Assembly: GCA_019307135.1 (NCBI GenBank)
Contig: JAFDKF010000036.1
Span: forward strand, 1-41,524
Reading direction: 5' to 3'
From: Deltaproteobacteria bacterium
GTDB taxonomy: Bacteria; Desulfobacterota; Desulfobacteria; Desulfobacterales; C00003060
Length of the DNA: 41,524 bases
The notes beneath the pieces were generated by a model, which made no database searches, was not told where the DNA came from, and saw only the letters and a list, made by a program, of their open reading frames with translations. Both the position numbers and the translations under genes were made by a program. Positions 24,421-33,692 of this stretch are shown one piece after another. Within the stretch, counting starts at the first letter, position 1; every line of letters starts with the position of its first letter.

Positions 24421-24527
24421 GGGCTTCCCTCCGAATGGAGTATTGGAGTGATGGCAGTGCTCCAATGCTCCATCATTCCAGTATTCCAATTGTCAGCGAA
24501 GCGAACTAAAATTAGTCTTTGACAATC
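24421..24527. repeat. Short inverted repeat between nrdR and ribD
   Basis: GGAGTATTGGAGTGATGG (24438-24455) faces CCATCATTCCAGTATTCC (about 24470-24488). The pair flanks a smaller GCTCCAATGCTCC. It may form a hairpin in the transcript. The GGAATANTGGAAT-type text recurs at about 41045 and 41350. Confidence 0.6.
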
Positions 24528-25622
24528 GTGGACGTAACTTACATGAAAATGGCCCTTGAGCTGGCCGAACAGGGTCGTGGTTGGACCTCCCCCAACCCGA
24601 TGGTGGGCGCGGTTATTGTTAAAGACGGCACGGTAGTGGGAAAAGGTTTCCATCAAACCGCGGGCGGCCCCCATGCCGAGATCCACGCCCTTAATGACGC
24701 TGGGGAAAAAGCCAGGGGGGCCACGCTCTATGTGACCTTCGAGCCGTGCAACCACACAGGCCGGACACCACCGTGCACGCAAGCAATCCTGAAAAATGGT
24801 ATTAGACGAGTCGTAGCAGGAATGAAAGATCCCAATCCGCAGGTGACCGGCGGCGGGCTTGCTTTTCTGACAAGTCAGGGCCTGGACGTGTCGGTTGGGG
24901 TCTGTGAAGACGAATGTCACCGTCTCAATGAAATCTTCATCAAATACGTCACCACATCGTTGCCCTTTGTCATCCTGAAATGTGCGGCTACGCTTGACGG
25001 TTGCATTGCGACACGTACAGGGGATTCCAAGTGGATCACCAATCCCCTTTCAAGACAATTCGTCCATGAACTCCGTCATGCCGTTGACGCGATCATGGTG
25101 GGTATAGGAACCGTCCTTAAGGACAACCCCCGGCTGACAACACGCCTTGAAGGCCGTAAAGGATCAGACCCCATACGGATCGTGCTCGACACCCATCTAT
25201 CGATACCCTCGAATGCACGGCTGTTGCATCTTGCTTCCGATTCTGATACCTTAATTGTCACCGGTAGTTCGGCCCCGGCCGAAAAGAGAAGGATGCTGGA
25301 AAGACCGGGGGTGCGTCTTCTTGCCTTGAAGGACGTCAGGGGGCAGATTGATCTCACTGCCCTTGCAAGAGAGCTGGGCAGGATGGGCATTACCAGCCTC
25401 CTAATCGAAGGGGGAAGCCGCGTCAATGGTTCAGCCTTGAGGGCTGGCATCGTGGACAAGGTCTACATTTTTTATGCCCCCAAGATTTATGGCGGCGACG
25501 ACGGGGTTCCCGTATGCGCCGGACCGGGCGTTGAGTTCATGGAACAAAGCATGAGGCTTAAAGATATTTCGGTTCATCGATTTGAAGACGACGTAATGAT
25601 CGAAGGATACCTGAACAGATAG
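24528..25622 (+). CDS. ribD: Bifunctional riboflavin biosynthesis deaminase/reductase
   Basis: The protein is about 364 residues from GTG 24528. The N-terminal deaminase domain has PNPMVGAVIVKDG, the zinc motif HAEIHAL, and PCNHTGRTPPCTQAIL. The C-terminal NADPH reductase starts near residue 145 with LKCAATLDGCIATRTGDSKWIT and includes LLIEGGSRVNGSAL. It converts the GTP cyclohydrolase product to 5-amino-6-ribitylamino-uracil phosphate. GTG 24528 and TTG 24519 both precede VDVTYMKMALELA, and no good ribosome site discriminates them. It is first of the rib genes in order. Confidence 0.94.
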   Translation: MDVTYMKMALELAEQGRGWTSPNPMVGAVIVKDGTVVGKGFHQTAGGPHAEIHALNDAGEKARGATLYVTFEPCNHTGRTPPCTQAILKNGIRRVVAGMKDPNPQVTGGGLAFLTSQGLDVSVGVCEDECHRLNEIFIKYVTTSLPFVILKCAATLDGCIATRTGDSKWITNPLSRQFVHELRHAVDAIMVGIGTVLKDNPRLTTRLEGRKGSDPIRIVLDTHLSIPSNARLLHLASDSDTLIVTGSSAPAEKRRMLERPGVRLLALKDVRGQIDLTALARELGRMGITSLLIEGGSRVNGSALRAGIVDKVYIFYAPKIYGGDDGVPVCAGPGVEFMEQSMRLKDISVHRFEDDVMIEGYLNR

Positions 25623-25650
25623 CATCACTGATGACGGGAGCGCTTTCAAT

Positions 25651-25872
25651 CTCTCACAGAGTTCACAGAGGCACGGAGGTTTTGAGCTGAGTCCTTGAGA
25701 GGAGGATTCAGCTCAAGCTGCCATCCTGCTAGCGCAGGAGTTTTTGTCGGACCATAAATGCCCCGTCAGGGCCTGGATGTTTTGGCCTGATTTTCCCCCT
25801 CAAAAATCGGGCCAAAGAAATCATCTCAGTGGTCTCTGTGTGCTCAAGGGACCGGAGGGAACGGGCGAGAGG
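25651..25872. repeat. Palindrome-rich repeat B, copy 2 (without MITE)
   Basis: The 222-bp repeat matches the flanks of 11125-11616. It contains TTGAGCTGAGTCC...GGATTCAGCTCAA, AATGCCCCGTCAGGGCCTGG and TTGGCCTGATTTT facing AAAATCGGGCCAA, three successive hairpins. Ends carry CTCTCACAGAG and CGGGCGAGAGG. It lies between ribD and ribE, where an operon is otherwise expected. It is not an FMN riboswitch: the RFN conserved blocks are absent. Confidence 0.8.
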
Positions 25873-25922
25873 CCTCTGTCATGGGCTAAAGAATAGCAAC
25901 GCCTTAAAGGACGTAACGCGAC

Positions 25923-26588
25923 GTGTTCACCGGCATTGTAGAAGGTCTTGGAACGGTTAGATCCCTAAGCCGCGCGGCAGGCGGGCTGCACATGGGTATT
26001 GAGGCCGATTTCTCTATGAACAACGTCAAGGTTGGTGATAGCATTGCTGTGAGCGGGGCCTGTCTGACCGTTGTCCATTTTCAGGACAATATCTTTGAAG
26101 TTGACGTGGCCCCTGAGACGCTCTCAAAGACGACGCTGGGCCAGGCAAAGGTGGGAGACAGGGTGAACTTGGAGCGGGCACTCCGTCTTGGTGATCGTCT
26201 TGATGGGCACATGGTAACCGGACACGTTGATTGCGTTGGCGTGGTTCAGGCCAAGCGGGCTGTGGCCAATGCCACTCTTTTTTCGTTTGGGGTGCCAGAA
26301 GCCCTTTCCCGCTACGTTGTTCAAAAAGGTTCCGTTGCCGTTGATGGCATCAGTCTTACAGTAAATGCGTGCAAAAAAGGCACTTTTGAAGTTAGCATAA
26401 TCCCTCACACAGCCAAAATGACCACCATGGGCTTTAAGAAAGTAGGAGATCCGGTCAACATCGAGACTGATATGATAGCAAAATACGTGGAGCGCTTTAC
26501 ACAGCCCTTTGCTAACGGGTACACTGACACAAGGGATACGACTTCATCCATTGATGAAACCTTGCTCACAAAGGCAGGGTTTATGTAA
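25923..26588 (+). CDS. ribE: Riboflavin synthase alpha subunit
   Basis: The 221-residue protein consists of two lumazine-binding repeats: the first opens [11 protein letters not shown] with GACLTVV, the second has [10 protein letters not shown] and GISLTVNAC. It dismutates two 6,7-dimethyl-8-ribityllumazines into riboflavin. The start is GTG 25923, giving the family's conserved MFTGIVE. The ribosome site is weak. The stop is 10 bases before ribBA, which has its own GGAG site, so these two are an operon. Confidence 0.96.
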   Translation: MFTGIVEGLGTVRSLSRAAGGLHMGIEADFSMNNVKVGDSIAVSGACLTVVHFQDNIFEVDVAPETLSKTTLGQAKVGDRVNLERALRLGDRLDGHMVTGHVDCVGVVQAKRAVANATLFSFGVPEALSRYVVQKGSVAVDGISLTVNACKKGTFEVSIIPHTAKMTTMGFKKVGDPVNIETDMIAKYVERFTQPFANGYTDTRDTTSSIDETLLTKAGFM

Positions 26589-26598
26589 GGAGAACAAC

Positions 26599-27813
26599 AT
26601 GGCACGCTTGACCGTAGAACAAGCAATAGAAGAGATCAGGCAAGGCAAGATGGTCATTCTCGTTGATGATGAGGACCGCGAGAACGAAGGGGACCTCACC
26701 ATGGCTGCCGAAAAGGTAACACCTGAGGCGATCAATTTCATGGCTAAATATGGCAGGGGGCTGATCTGCCTGTCATTGACTCCGGAAAAAATAAGGGCTC
26801 TGGACTTGCCTCCCATGGTGGACAATAATACCTCACGCTTCGAGACCGCCTTTACCGTATCCATAGAGGCCCGACACGGCGTGACCACGGGGATCTCGGT
26901 CGCAGACCGGGCCACAACGATCCTCGCTACTGTAGCAGATGATGCCAAACCATCTGATCTGGTGCGACCCGGCCATATATTTCCGCTTCGCGCACGAAAG
27001 GGCGGCGTTATTGTTCGGTCCGGACAGACAGAAGGGTCTGTAGATCTGGCACGGCTTGCGGGCTTGAGGCCAGCAGGGGCGATCTGTGAGATCATGAATG
27101 AAGACGGCACGATGGCCAGGATGCCTGACCTGGAAATATTCTCAGAAAAGCACAATATCGGAATCTGCACCATCGCAGACCTGATCGAATACCGACTCCA
27201 AACCGAGTGCTTTGTACATCCTGTGGCCACCACAGTCATTCCGAGCAGTATTGCAGGTGATTTTAAGACCACTGTCTATGAAAATGATGTGGATGACTTG
27301 CTGCATATTGCTCTTGTCAAGGGCGACATCGATTCTGCCAGGCCCGTCCTGGTGCGTGTTCATTCGGAATGTCTCACCGGTGATGTGTTTGGTTCCATGC
27401 GGTGCGACTGCGGAGAGCAACTTCATGCTGCCATGAAGATGATAGAAGAAGAAGGCATAGGGGTTCTTCTTTACATCCGCCAGGAAGGCCGGGGCATCGG
27501 ACTTCTCAACAAGATGAAGGCGTATGCGTTGCAGGATCAGGGCCACGACACGGTGGAGGCCAATGAGCTGCTCGGGTTCGAGTCCGATTTAAGGAATTAC
27601 GGCATTGGCGCTCAAATACTGGTGCATCTGGGTATACGGAAGATGCGCCTTATCACCAACAACCCAAAGAAGATCGTGGGACTTGAAGGTTATGGCCTGA
27701 GCATAGTCGAACAGGTGCCTATTGAAATGACGCCTAATGAGTATAATCAGAGATATCTTAGCTGCAAGAAAGCAAAGATGGGCCATCTGCTCAAACTCGA
27801 CGCCAAACGGTAA
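26599..27813 (+). CDS. ribBA: Bifunctional DHBP synthase / GTP cyclohydrolase II
   Basis: The 404-residue two-domain enzyme has the RibB half (residues 1-205) with [20 protein letters not shown] and [11 protein letters not shown]. The RibA half (about 210-404) has [22 protein letters not shown], with zinc cysteines, and [13 protein letters not shown]. It makes 3,4-dihydroxybutanone phosphate from ribulose 5-phosphate and opens GTP, the two entry steps of riboflavin synthesis. ATG 26599 follows AAGGAGA. It is immediately downstream of ribE. Confidence 0.97.
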   Translation: MARLTVEQAIEEIRQGKMVILVDDEDRENEGDLTMAAEKVTPEAINFMAKYGRGLICLSLTPEKIRALDLPPMVDNNTSRFETAFTVSIEARHGVTTGISVADRATTILATVADDAKPSDLVRPGHIFPLRARKGGVIVRSGQTEGSVDLARLAGLRPAGAICEIMNEDGTMARMPDLEIFSEKHNIGICTIADLIEYRLQTECFVHPVATTVIPSSIAGDFKTTVYENDVDDLLHIALVKGDIDSARPVLVRVHSECLTGDVFGSMRCDCGEQLHAAMKMIEEEGIGVLLYIRQEGRGIGLLNKMKAYALQDQGHDTVEANELLGFESDLRNYGIGAQILVHLGIRKMRLITNNPKKIVGLEGYGLSIVEQVPIEMTPNEYNQRYLSCKKAKMGHLLKLDAKR

Positions 27814-28211
27814 GCAACAAGGACAATATAAATTCCTCAATGTGGGATAGCCACTCCTACGAACTTGATTGAAGGCGGCAAAAATTCGAAATTCGAATAT
27901 CGAAATTCGAAACAATGACCAAATTTTCAAAATTCAAATGACCGAAATCCGCTGCAGGCGAACGAATATCGAACCACGAACTAGATTCAAATTATTTCCC
28001 CTCCCGCCTGCCATCGTCAGGCATAGCATTCGCCAAAAAGCCCAGCATACGTGGCAATGGCGGGCAGGTGTTTTGAACATTTGAGAATTTGTATTTCGGA
28101 TTTGTTTGCGGCTTACGCCTTGAAAACACTACGGATTTCGGATTTCGAGTTTCGGATTTAGTTCATCTTTTGGGGAACTTATTTCGTGTTCATCCATGAG
28201 GAGGAGGCACC
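27814..28211. repeat. Repeat-filled gap between ribBA and ribH
   Basis: ATTCGAA-type units (about 27883-27912) face TTTCGGATTTCGAGTTTCGG and related units (about 28131-28158), the ATCCGAA heptamer family in inverted form. GGATTTGTTTGCGGCTTACG at 28098 also occurs near 21269. No coding frame stands out. GAGGAGGAGG at 28199-28208 is the ribH ribosome site. Confidence 0.7.
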
Positions 28212-28685
28212 ATGCCAAATATGTATGAAGGAAAAATATCTGCTGAAGCGAAAAGGTTCGCTCTGGTCGTAAGCCGCTTTAATGACTTTATCAGTGACAG
28301 ACTCCTGGCCGGTGCCCTTGACGCCCTCGGTCGTCACGGTGCCCGTGATGAGGATATCGACATTGTGAAGGTGCCAGGCTCCTTTGAAATCCCTCTCATG
28401 GCCAAGAAGATGGCCCAAAAGGAAAAATATCATGCTGTTATCTGTCTGGGGGCTGTGATCCGGGGTTCTACACCTCATTTTGAGTATGTCAGTTCTGAGG
28501 TCGCCAAAGGAGTCGCCATGGTCGGCCTGGAATCAGGGGTTCCGGTTATCTTTGGTGTGGTCACCACGGACACCTTAGAGCAGGCCATAGAAAGGGCTGG
28601 CACAAAAGCCGGAAATAAGGGCTGGGCCGCAGCCGTGGCCGCTATGGAGATGGCCAATCTGGTGGAGTCTGTTGAGAAGGTTTAG
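28212..28685 (+). CDS. ribH: 6,7-dimethyl-8-ribityllumazine synthase
   Basis: The 157-residue protein condenses the RibD product with dihydroxybutanone phosphate. [34 protein letters not shown] and [16 protein letters not shown] with the catalytic His are diagnostic. Length is normal. ATG 28212 follows GAGGAGGAGG, a very strong ribosome site. nusB follows 85 bases later, a widely conserved neighbourhood. Confidence 0.97.
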   Translation: MPNMYEGKISAEAKRFALVVSRFNDFISDRLLAGALDALGRHGARDEDIDIVKVPGSFEIPLMAKKMAQKEKYHAVICLGAVIRGSTPHFEYVSSEVAKGVAMVGLESGVPVIFGVVTTDTLEQAIERAGTKAGNKGWAAAVAAMEMANLVESVEKV

Positions 28686-28770
28686 CTTTTTTCAGTATCA
28701 AGCATCCAGCATCTGGCCCGCCCGAAGGGCGCTAAGTTCTTTTGATAGATTTTGTAAATTCCGAGGCCTT

Positions 28771-29208
28771 ATGGGAAATCGCCGGCGCTCAAGAGAGCTT
28801 GCCATGCAGGCTCTTTTTCAGATCGATATGACCCAGGATCACTCAAGGGAAGCTGTTGAGTCGTTTTGCAAACACTTCAGAGTCCCGAAAAATGCAAAGC
28901 CTTTTTTTCTTCGACTGGTCGAAGGCGTAAAGGAATTCAAACATGAGATCGACCCTTTAATCAAAAGCTTTTCAGAAAACTGGAAGATTAGCCGTATGTC
29001 CAGGGCAGATCGCAACATTATGAGAGTCGCTGTCTATGAACTCCTTTACTGCGATGATATCCCACCAAAAGTTTCCATCAACGAAGCAATAGATATCGGA
29101 AAGAAATTCGGTACCGAGGATTCTGGCGCCTTTATCAATGGCATTCTGGACAGTATCCGTATCTCCCTGGAGAAGGAAAATCGGCTCCGCTCAAAGAGTG
29201 GTCAGTGA
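28771..29208 (+). CDS. nusB: Transcription antitermination factor NusB
   Basis: The 145-residue all-helical protein begins GNRRRSRELAMQALFQIDM, with an Arg-rich RNA-binding N-terminus, and carries MSRADRNIMRVAVYELLYC, PPKVSINEAIDIGKKFG and SGAFINGILDSI, the NusB signatures. It binds boxA RNA with NusE during rRNA antitermination. ATG 28771 is chosen because in-frame codons upstream do not resemble the family. The last codons are in a GTGGTCAGT-type repeat. Confidence 0.96.
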   Translation: MGNRRRSRELAMQALFQIDMTQDHSREAVESFCKHFRVPKNAKPFFLRLVEGVKEFKHEIDPLIKSFSENWKISRMSRADRNIMRVAVYELLYCDDIPPKVSINEAIDIGKKFGTEDSGAFINGILDSIRISLEKENRLRSKSGQ

Positions 29209-29233
29209 TCGGTGGTCAGTATCCAGTATCCAG

Positions 29234-29986
29234 TTACCCTGGCCGACCTGCGTTGGGACCGTGGGCATCTTCTGTCAACTTCAAGAACACAAGCTCAAGG
29301 TCATGTTCCTCAGCACCCGCTTTTTGTCTGAGTTCAGAGGCAGTTCCGACGGCAATCAATCGACCTTCGTGTATAATCCCTATACGACCACATATCTCTT
29401 CGGCAACGGCAAGGGTGTGGGTGGACATGAAAATGCTCACACCCTTACTGACAAGGGACCTAAAGATGGTCTTTACGAGCCTTGCTCCTTTCGGATCCAA
29501 TCCCACCATCGGCTCATCGACTACAATCACCTTTGGCTCGTGTATGAGAGCCGCTGACATAACTATCCGTTGCTTCATGCCGTGGGAATAACTTTCAATC
29601 AGGTCTCCGCCCCACTGGTCCATCTCAAACAGGGCCAGGAGTTCTCTTATTCTTGCTTCTGATCGGCGCTTATCCATCCCGTAAAGCGACGTGACAAACT
29701 CAAGAAACTCAATGCCAGAGAGCTTTTCGTAAAGGAAGCCACGGTCCGGAATGAAACCTGTCACCTGTTTGGCCCCAACCGGATCTTCAGCCAGGTCCTT
29801 ACCGTCGATTATGACGGTACCCTCTGTGGGCTCCAAGATACCGGCCATCATCTTAATAGTCGTGGTCTTCCCAGCCCCGTTTGGCCCCAGGAAACCAAAG
29901 ATTTCACCTGCCGGAATCTCCAGACTCACATCATTTACAGCAATGAGCCTGCCAAAGCGCTTTGTCAGGTGTATTAGCTTAATCAT
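29234..29986 (-). CDS. ABC transporter ATP-binding protein
   Basis: The 250-residue nucleotide-binding domain has Walker A GPNGAGKTTT (about 34-43), Q-loop TGFIPDRGF, signature ESYSHGMKQR (a variant of LSGGQ, common in ABC-2-type exporters), Walker B VIVVDEPMVGLD and the switch MSTHT. It energises an export-type transporter, but no permease gene is in the window. It reads in the same direction as the transglutaminase-like gene upstream, with 197 bp of tandem repeats between them. Substrate unknown. Confidence 0.92.
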   Translation of the reverse strand: MIKLIHLTKRFGRLIAVNDVSLEIPAGEIFGFLGPNGAGKTTTIKMMAGILEPTEGTVIIDGKDLAEDPVGAKQVTGFIPDRGFLYEKLSGIEFLEFVTSLYGMDKRRSEARIRELLALFEMDQWGGDLIESYSHGMKQRIVMSAALIHEPKVIVVDEPMVGLDPKGARLVKTIFRSLVSKGVSIFMSTHTLAVAEEICGRIGIIHEGRLIAVGTASELRQKAGAEEHDLELVFLKLTEDAHGPNAGRPG

Positions 29987-30059
29987 TAGCGACTATTTGG
30001 GTATTAGGTATCGGTTATTCGTTACTCGGACACGAAGTGAAGCTTGCGCTAAATCCTTA

Positions 30060-30183
30060 TTCCAAGAAGCATAGCGCATGGAGCATAGCGCATAGCGTTC
30101 TTGCCCTCTGCCCTCTGCCCTCTGCCCTCTGCCCTCTGCCCTCTGCCCTCTGCGCTCTGCCCTCTGCGCTCTGCCCTCTGCGC
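30060..30183. repeat. CCCTCTG heptamer array
   Basis: About eleven consecutive 7-mers run from 30100 to 30183, six to seven perfect TGCCCTC units followed by units alternating TGCGCTC and TGCCCTC. It is preceded by an AGCATAGCGCAT-type tandem (30069-30098). It abuts the stop of the transglutaminase-like gene. Confidence 0.92.
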
Positions 30184-31689
30184 TTATCGCGCCTCAAGCA
30201 CGGTCAGCTTAACCCGACCGATTACCCGCACCATCTCGACCTGGCGACCCAGATCCCCTTCAACGAACTTGATGTGGGTCACATCGGCCGGCATTTGTCC
30301 CATCAAGGCGTCCGCCGTTTTCCACTCACCCACAAAGATCTCATTCCAGGCATGATAGTAGAACCGGCCACGTGTGTAAACCAGACCGACACAGACCTTG
30401 GCAGGAATCCCGGCAGCCCGGAGTAAGGCAGCAAAAAGCACCGCATGCTCATTGCAGTCCCCAGCCCTGGCCCTGAGTGTATCCAGGGCATTGGGAACAG
30501 ATACAGTGGCACGCTTGTCGAGAGATTCGTAAACCCAGTTCAATATTCGCCGGGCCCTGGCCTCATCCTCCTTGACCTCGCCCACAATCTTGCGAGCCAG
30601 GATCTTGATCCTTGGGTGGTCGCTCTGAATGAGAGGGTCAGCCTTCAGGCAGGGCTCCAGTTCAACCTTTTGTGGGAGCGGCTTTTCAGCCGCGATGGTT
30701 CCGTCCTCGTACCTGCGCCCGTTTGACTCAAGGGCAATCTCTAATACAGAGCCCGTAAGGCCCTGACGTCCTGTATTCAGGTCAAGGCCTCCGGGGTCAA
30801 TCCCGTCAAGCCGAATCTTCAGGTAGACCAGATTTGAGGGTTCTGCCAGGACCTTGTTAGAGGAAATCGAGGCTGCCTCCACGATGTCGATCTCCGGACC
30901 AGAACTAATCCCTACACGGGCCTCATCCTCCGTGGTCTTGACCAGCCGAAGACCCATTAGACCTTCTTCCTTCAAGCGCTCCCCGTTGGGTCCAATCCAG
31001 GTAAAGATCTCCAGGCCAGCAAATATGGTCTTGACCTTAAAGGCCTCCCACCTTCTGCCATCTAAAACAACAGTCTCCCGACCCACAACATTTACCTCCA
31101 CTGGTCTCTGGGCCATGACGGATGGATCAAAAAGACTGAGCCGATAGTGAGCACCAACAATCAGTCCTCTTTTCAAAAGATGGGGCCACAGACCGATCGA
31201 CAAGAAAGGTTTCTCCTGTAGCAGAATCTCAGATTTTCTTCTCTCACCACAAAGTCCTGTATTCAGAATCAGGCATTTGCCCTCAACCCTGCCCCGGGCT
31301 TCAAAACGGACCATACCTGAAACAAGCTGAAACACAAAGGATCGTAAGGATGCATCCTCGTTGAGGTGCCCTATGATTTCAGTGGAGATCCTGTGGATAT
31401 CCCCGATCGCACGCAGGTTCATCACCGCACTTTCCAGGACTACGTAACCATCCGACTGTTTTATGATACGCGACCGGGTAAATCCAATCTTGTTGTCATG
31501 TTGATAAATGGCCATCCATGTTTCGTTCTCCTCAAGAGAGGAACCCTCCTGATACGTTGAAAGGGTCACAGGTGCTGCCTCAAAATAGGACCTTTTAACC
31601 AACACCCCCATCATGACAAGCCAAGCCAATACAACGCCAAACCCAAGGATATCGAAGAGCCTTTTCTTGCCAAACTTCATAAATTCCAT
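30184..31689 (-). CDS. Membrane-anchored transglutaminase-like domain protein
   Basis: The 501-residue protein has one N-terminal membrane helix (LFDILGFGVVLAWLVMMGVLV, residues about 10-30) and a long extracytoplasmic region. Residues 380-470 form a transglutaminase/protease-like fold: LRARAGDCNEHAVLFAALLRAAGIPAK with the catalytic Cys, YYHAWNEIF with His, and KTADAL with Asp. The triad is complete. The middle region (about 60-330) is strand-rich and unrecognised. ATG 31680 is an alternative start. It probably acts on peptides or cell-surface proteins outside the membrane. Confidence 0.87.
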   Translation of the reverse strand: MEFMKFGKKRLFDILGFGVVLAWLVMMGVLVKRSYFEAAPVTLSTYQEGSSLEENETWMAIYQHDNKIGFTRSRIIKQSDGYVVLESAVMNLRAIGDIHRISTEIIGHLNEDASLRSFVFQLVSGMVRFEARGRVEGKCLILNTGLCGERRKSEILLQEKPFLSIGLWPHLLKRGLIVGAHYRLSLFDPSVMAQRPVEVNVVGRETVVLDGRRWEAFKVKTIFAGLEIFTWIGPNGERLKEEGLMGLRLVKTTEDEARVGISSGPEIDIVEAASISSNKVLAEPSNLVYLKIRLDGIDPGGLDLNTGRQGLTGSVLEIALESNGRRYEDGTIAAEKPLPQKVELEPCLKADPLIQSDHPRIKILARKIVGEVKEDEARARRILNWVYESLDKRATVSVPNALDTLRARAGDCNEHAVLFAALLRAAGIPAKVCVGLVYTRGRFYYHAWNEIFVGEWKTADALMGQMPADVTHIKFVEGDLGRQVEMVRVIGRVKLTVLEAR

Positions 31690-31791
31690 CCTAAAGTGAT
31701 CGGTTCAAGGTTCAGGCCCGCCCTGGCGCTTCAGCTTAGTCTAAGCTACCAAGCCGGTAGTCCCGGTCTGGGCCAGGGGTTCAAGGTTCAA

Positions 31792-31956
31792 AGGTTATAA
31801 TATATTGACATCCCTCACTTTACGGTTCACGGTTCACGGTTTTAACCTCTGAACGTTGAACCGCTGAACCTTACTACTTGAGGCATCGTCCTTTTGATAT
31901 CAGAGACTTAGGGCTCTTCAACCGGGAACCGTGAACGTTGAGCCGCTCAACCTAGG
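31792..31956. repeat. Dispersed repeat C, copy 2 (two ACGGTTC units)
   Basis: Same orientation and order as 17577-17770, from AGGTTATAATATATTGACAT to GAACGTTGAGCCGCTCAACC, but with two rather than five ACGGTTC units and lacking one CTGAACCT-type unit. The flank at 31700-31791 has more GGTTCAAGG text. No gene lies in 31690-32081. Confidence 0.9.
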
Positions 31957-32081
31957 TCCATATAACATGGAAATACTTAGCTGCAAAGTGGGCAGGGTCC
32001 ACTCCCTTCAAGGTTGATTTTATGCCGCCATTATACTAATAGATAAAATCTTAGAACTCGTTGGCGAAAGGAGGACTTTGC

Positions 32082-33692
32082 ATGACCATTGAGGACATCA
32101 TACAGCATCATCACAACCCCGACAAAGATCTGCAGTCAAATAAGGATTTGCCCCCCTCCCACAATGTCAACGCCTATCTTAACTTTTTGACGATTGATGA
32201 TATCATCTATCGCCTCGCGTGGAATGGCGGTATGAAAGATATAACTGCCGTTGAGTATCACACCAAGTACAAGCAGGTTTTTGGTCGCAAGGCCTTTGGT
32301 GGCAAGACTGTACTTGTGCGGGCGGGAATTGACGTCCCGGTTGACAGGAACGGCTGCATCGCGGGCGTTGAAAGGATTCGACACGCTATCTTTACCTTAG
32401 AAGAACTCTCGGGTTACGGGGCGCGCGTGGTCGTCATCGGTCATCAGGGGCGTCCGGGCAAACATGATTTTATTGAGCTCGATGAACATGCCAGGACCAT
32501 CAGGAAATTGATCAACCGCCCCTGGCAGCCCAAAAAAGCGGTCAAGTATTTAGGTAACCTAACGCAAAAAAAAGTCGTCACCAATAAGATTCTTTCATTA
32601 AAGGATGGCGAAATCCTGGTTTTGAACAATATACGTTTCATGGTGGATGAGGTCTTTATTCTGGACAAGCCAGGACTCAGGCCTCACGAGGTTAACAGCG
32701 GGTCCCGGTTTGTTTCCATCTTAGAACCCTTGATCGATTTCTATGTAAACGATGCCTTTAACACCTCCCACCGCAAGCATGCTTCGATGATCGGGTTTAC
32801 AAACGTCATAAACCTGGTGGGGCGTCAGACCGAGGTAGAAATGATGGAAAACAAGCAGGTCATCCATATTATCGAATACCCCTTCATCCCGATTTTTGGT
32901 GGCGTGAAGGTGGGCGATTATATGGGTCTCATCAAAAACTCGGTCCTTTCTGACAAAGTCCCATACGTCCTGCTGGCAGGAACCCCGGGAATCGTTGCTC
33001 TCCTGAGCAAGGAGACGAGGTCGGATGAGCGGTACAACTTCGGGAAGGCCACGGAGAAATTTTTAGAAAAAAACGTCACCAAGGGCCTTGTCAGGTTTTT
33101 TCAAGACCTTTACAGTCGGCCTGCAGGCCGAAAAAAACTTGTTGCGCCGGTTGATTTTCTCGTCCGGTATGATTCGAATATTCTCAATATGACCCATGGA
33201 GAAATCCATAACCATCCCAAAAAGGATCAATTCAATCTATGGAGCATTGGAGAAAAAACCACCAAACGGTTTGTATCGCGCCTCTTGAAGGCCAAGACCA
33301 TATATAAGAAGGGTCCTGTCGGAAAGGCTGAAGAGCCCGGGTTTGAAGGCCCGGAATGCTCCATCTTGAAGGCAATCATGCAGGCACAAGAAAACGGCGC
33401 CTACACCATAACCTCTGGTGGCGACAGCACCGAGATCGCAAAAAAACTGGGATTTGATGAAGAATCCCTGTTTTCACGTTTAAGCGACGCAGGCGGAGCC
33501 TTTGTTCACGTCTTGGAAGGAAACCGGATTGCCTGGCCCATGCTTCAATTAAACACCCACTGGAATCTGTTTTACGGAAAGAACCTTAGATATGGTCTCC
33601 CCTTCAATTATAATCTCAAATCGCGCTATCGCCTGGAGCTGACCATTCCACAGAATGGTCTCCCAGAGCCTCTTCGTTATGACTCGCGATAG
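32082..33692 (+). CDS. Divergent phosphoglycerate kinase-like protein
   Basis: The 536-residue protein follows PGK motif order with unusual residues: VLVRAGIDVPVD, VIGHQGRPG, VLNNIRFMVDE, FYVNDAFNTSHRKHASM, GGVKVGDYMGLI (usually GGAKVxDK), GPVGKAEEPGFE and TSGGDSTEIAKKLG...DAGGAFVHVLEG. It has about 65 extra N-terminal residues and about 70 extra at the C-terminus; normal PGK has about 390-415. ATG 32082 is fixed by AAAGGAGG. Canonical catalytic Arg and Lys positions are partly retained. It may be a specialised kinase rather than the glycolytic enzyme. Confidence 0.8.
   Translation: MTIEDIIQHHHNPDKDLQSNKDLPPSHNVNAYLNFLTIDDIIYRLAWNGGMKDITAVEYHTKYKQVFGRKAFGGKTVLVRAGIDVPVDRNGCIAGVERIRHAIFTLEELSGYGARVVVIGHQGRPGKHDFIELDEHARTIRKLINRPWQPKKAVKYLGNLTQKKVVTNKILSLKDGEILVLNNIRFMVDEVFILDKPGLRPHEVNSGSRFVSILEPLIDFYVNDAFNTSHRKHASMIGFTNVINLVGRQTEVEMMENKQVIHIIEYPFIPIFGGVKVGDYMGLIKNSVLSDKVPYVLLAGTPGIVALLSKETRSDERYNFGKATEKFLEKNVTKGLVRFFQDLYSRPAGRKKLVAPVDFLVRYDSNILNMTHGEIHNHPKKDQFNLWSIGEKTTKRFVSRLLKAKTIYKKGPVGKAEEPGFEGPECSILKAIMQAQENGAYTITSGGDSTEIAKKLGFDEESLFSRLSDAGGAFVHVLEGNRIAWPMLQLNTHWNLFYGKNLRYGLPFNYNLKSRYRLELTIPQNGLPEPLRYDSR

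Noticed and set aside
25620..25922. FMN riboswitch before ribE
   Set aside because: The region has several hairpins but none of the conserved RFN blocks; it matches a repeat that also lies upstream of hyuB.
30060..30426. Plus-strand protein from the CCCTCTG array
   Set aside because: The frame codes a low-complexity LCPLPSA repeat and overlaps the transglutaminase-like gene on the other strand; it is a by-product of the 7-mer array.
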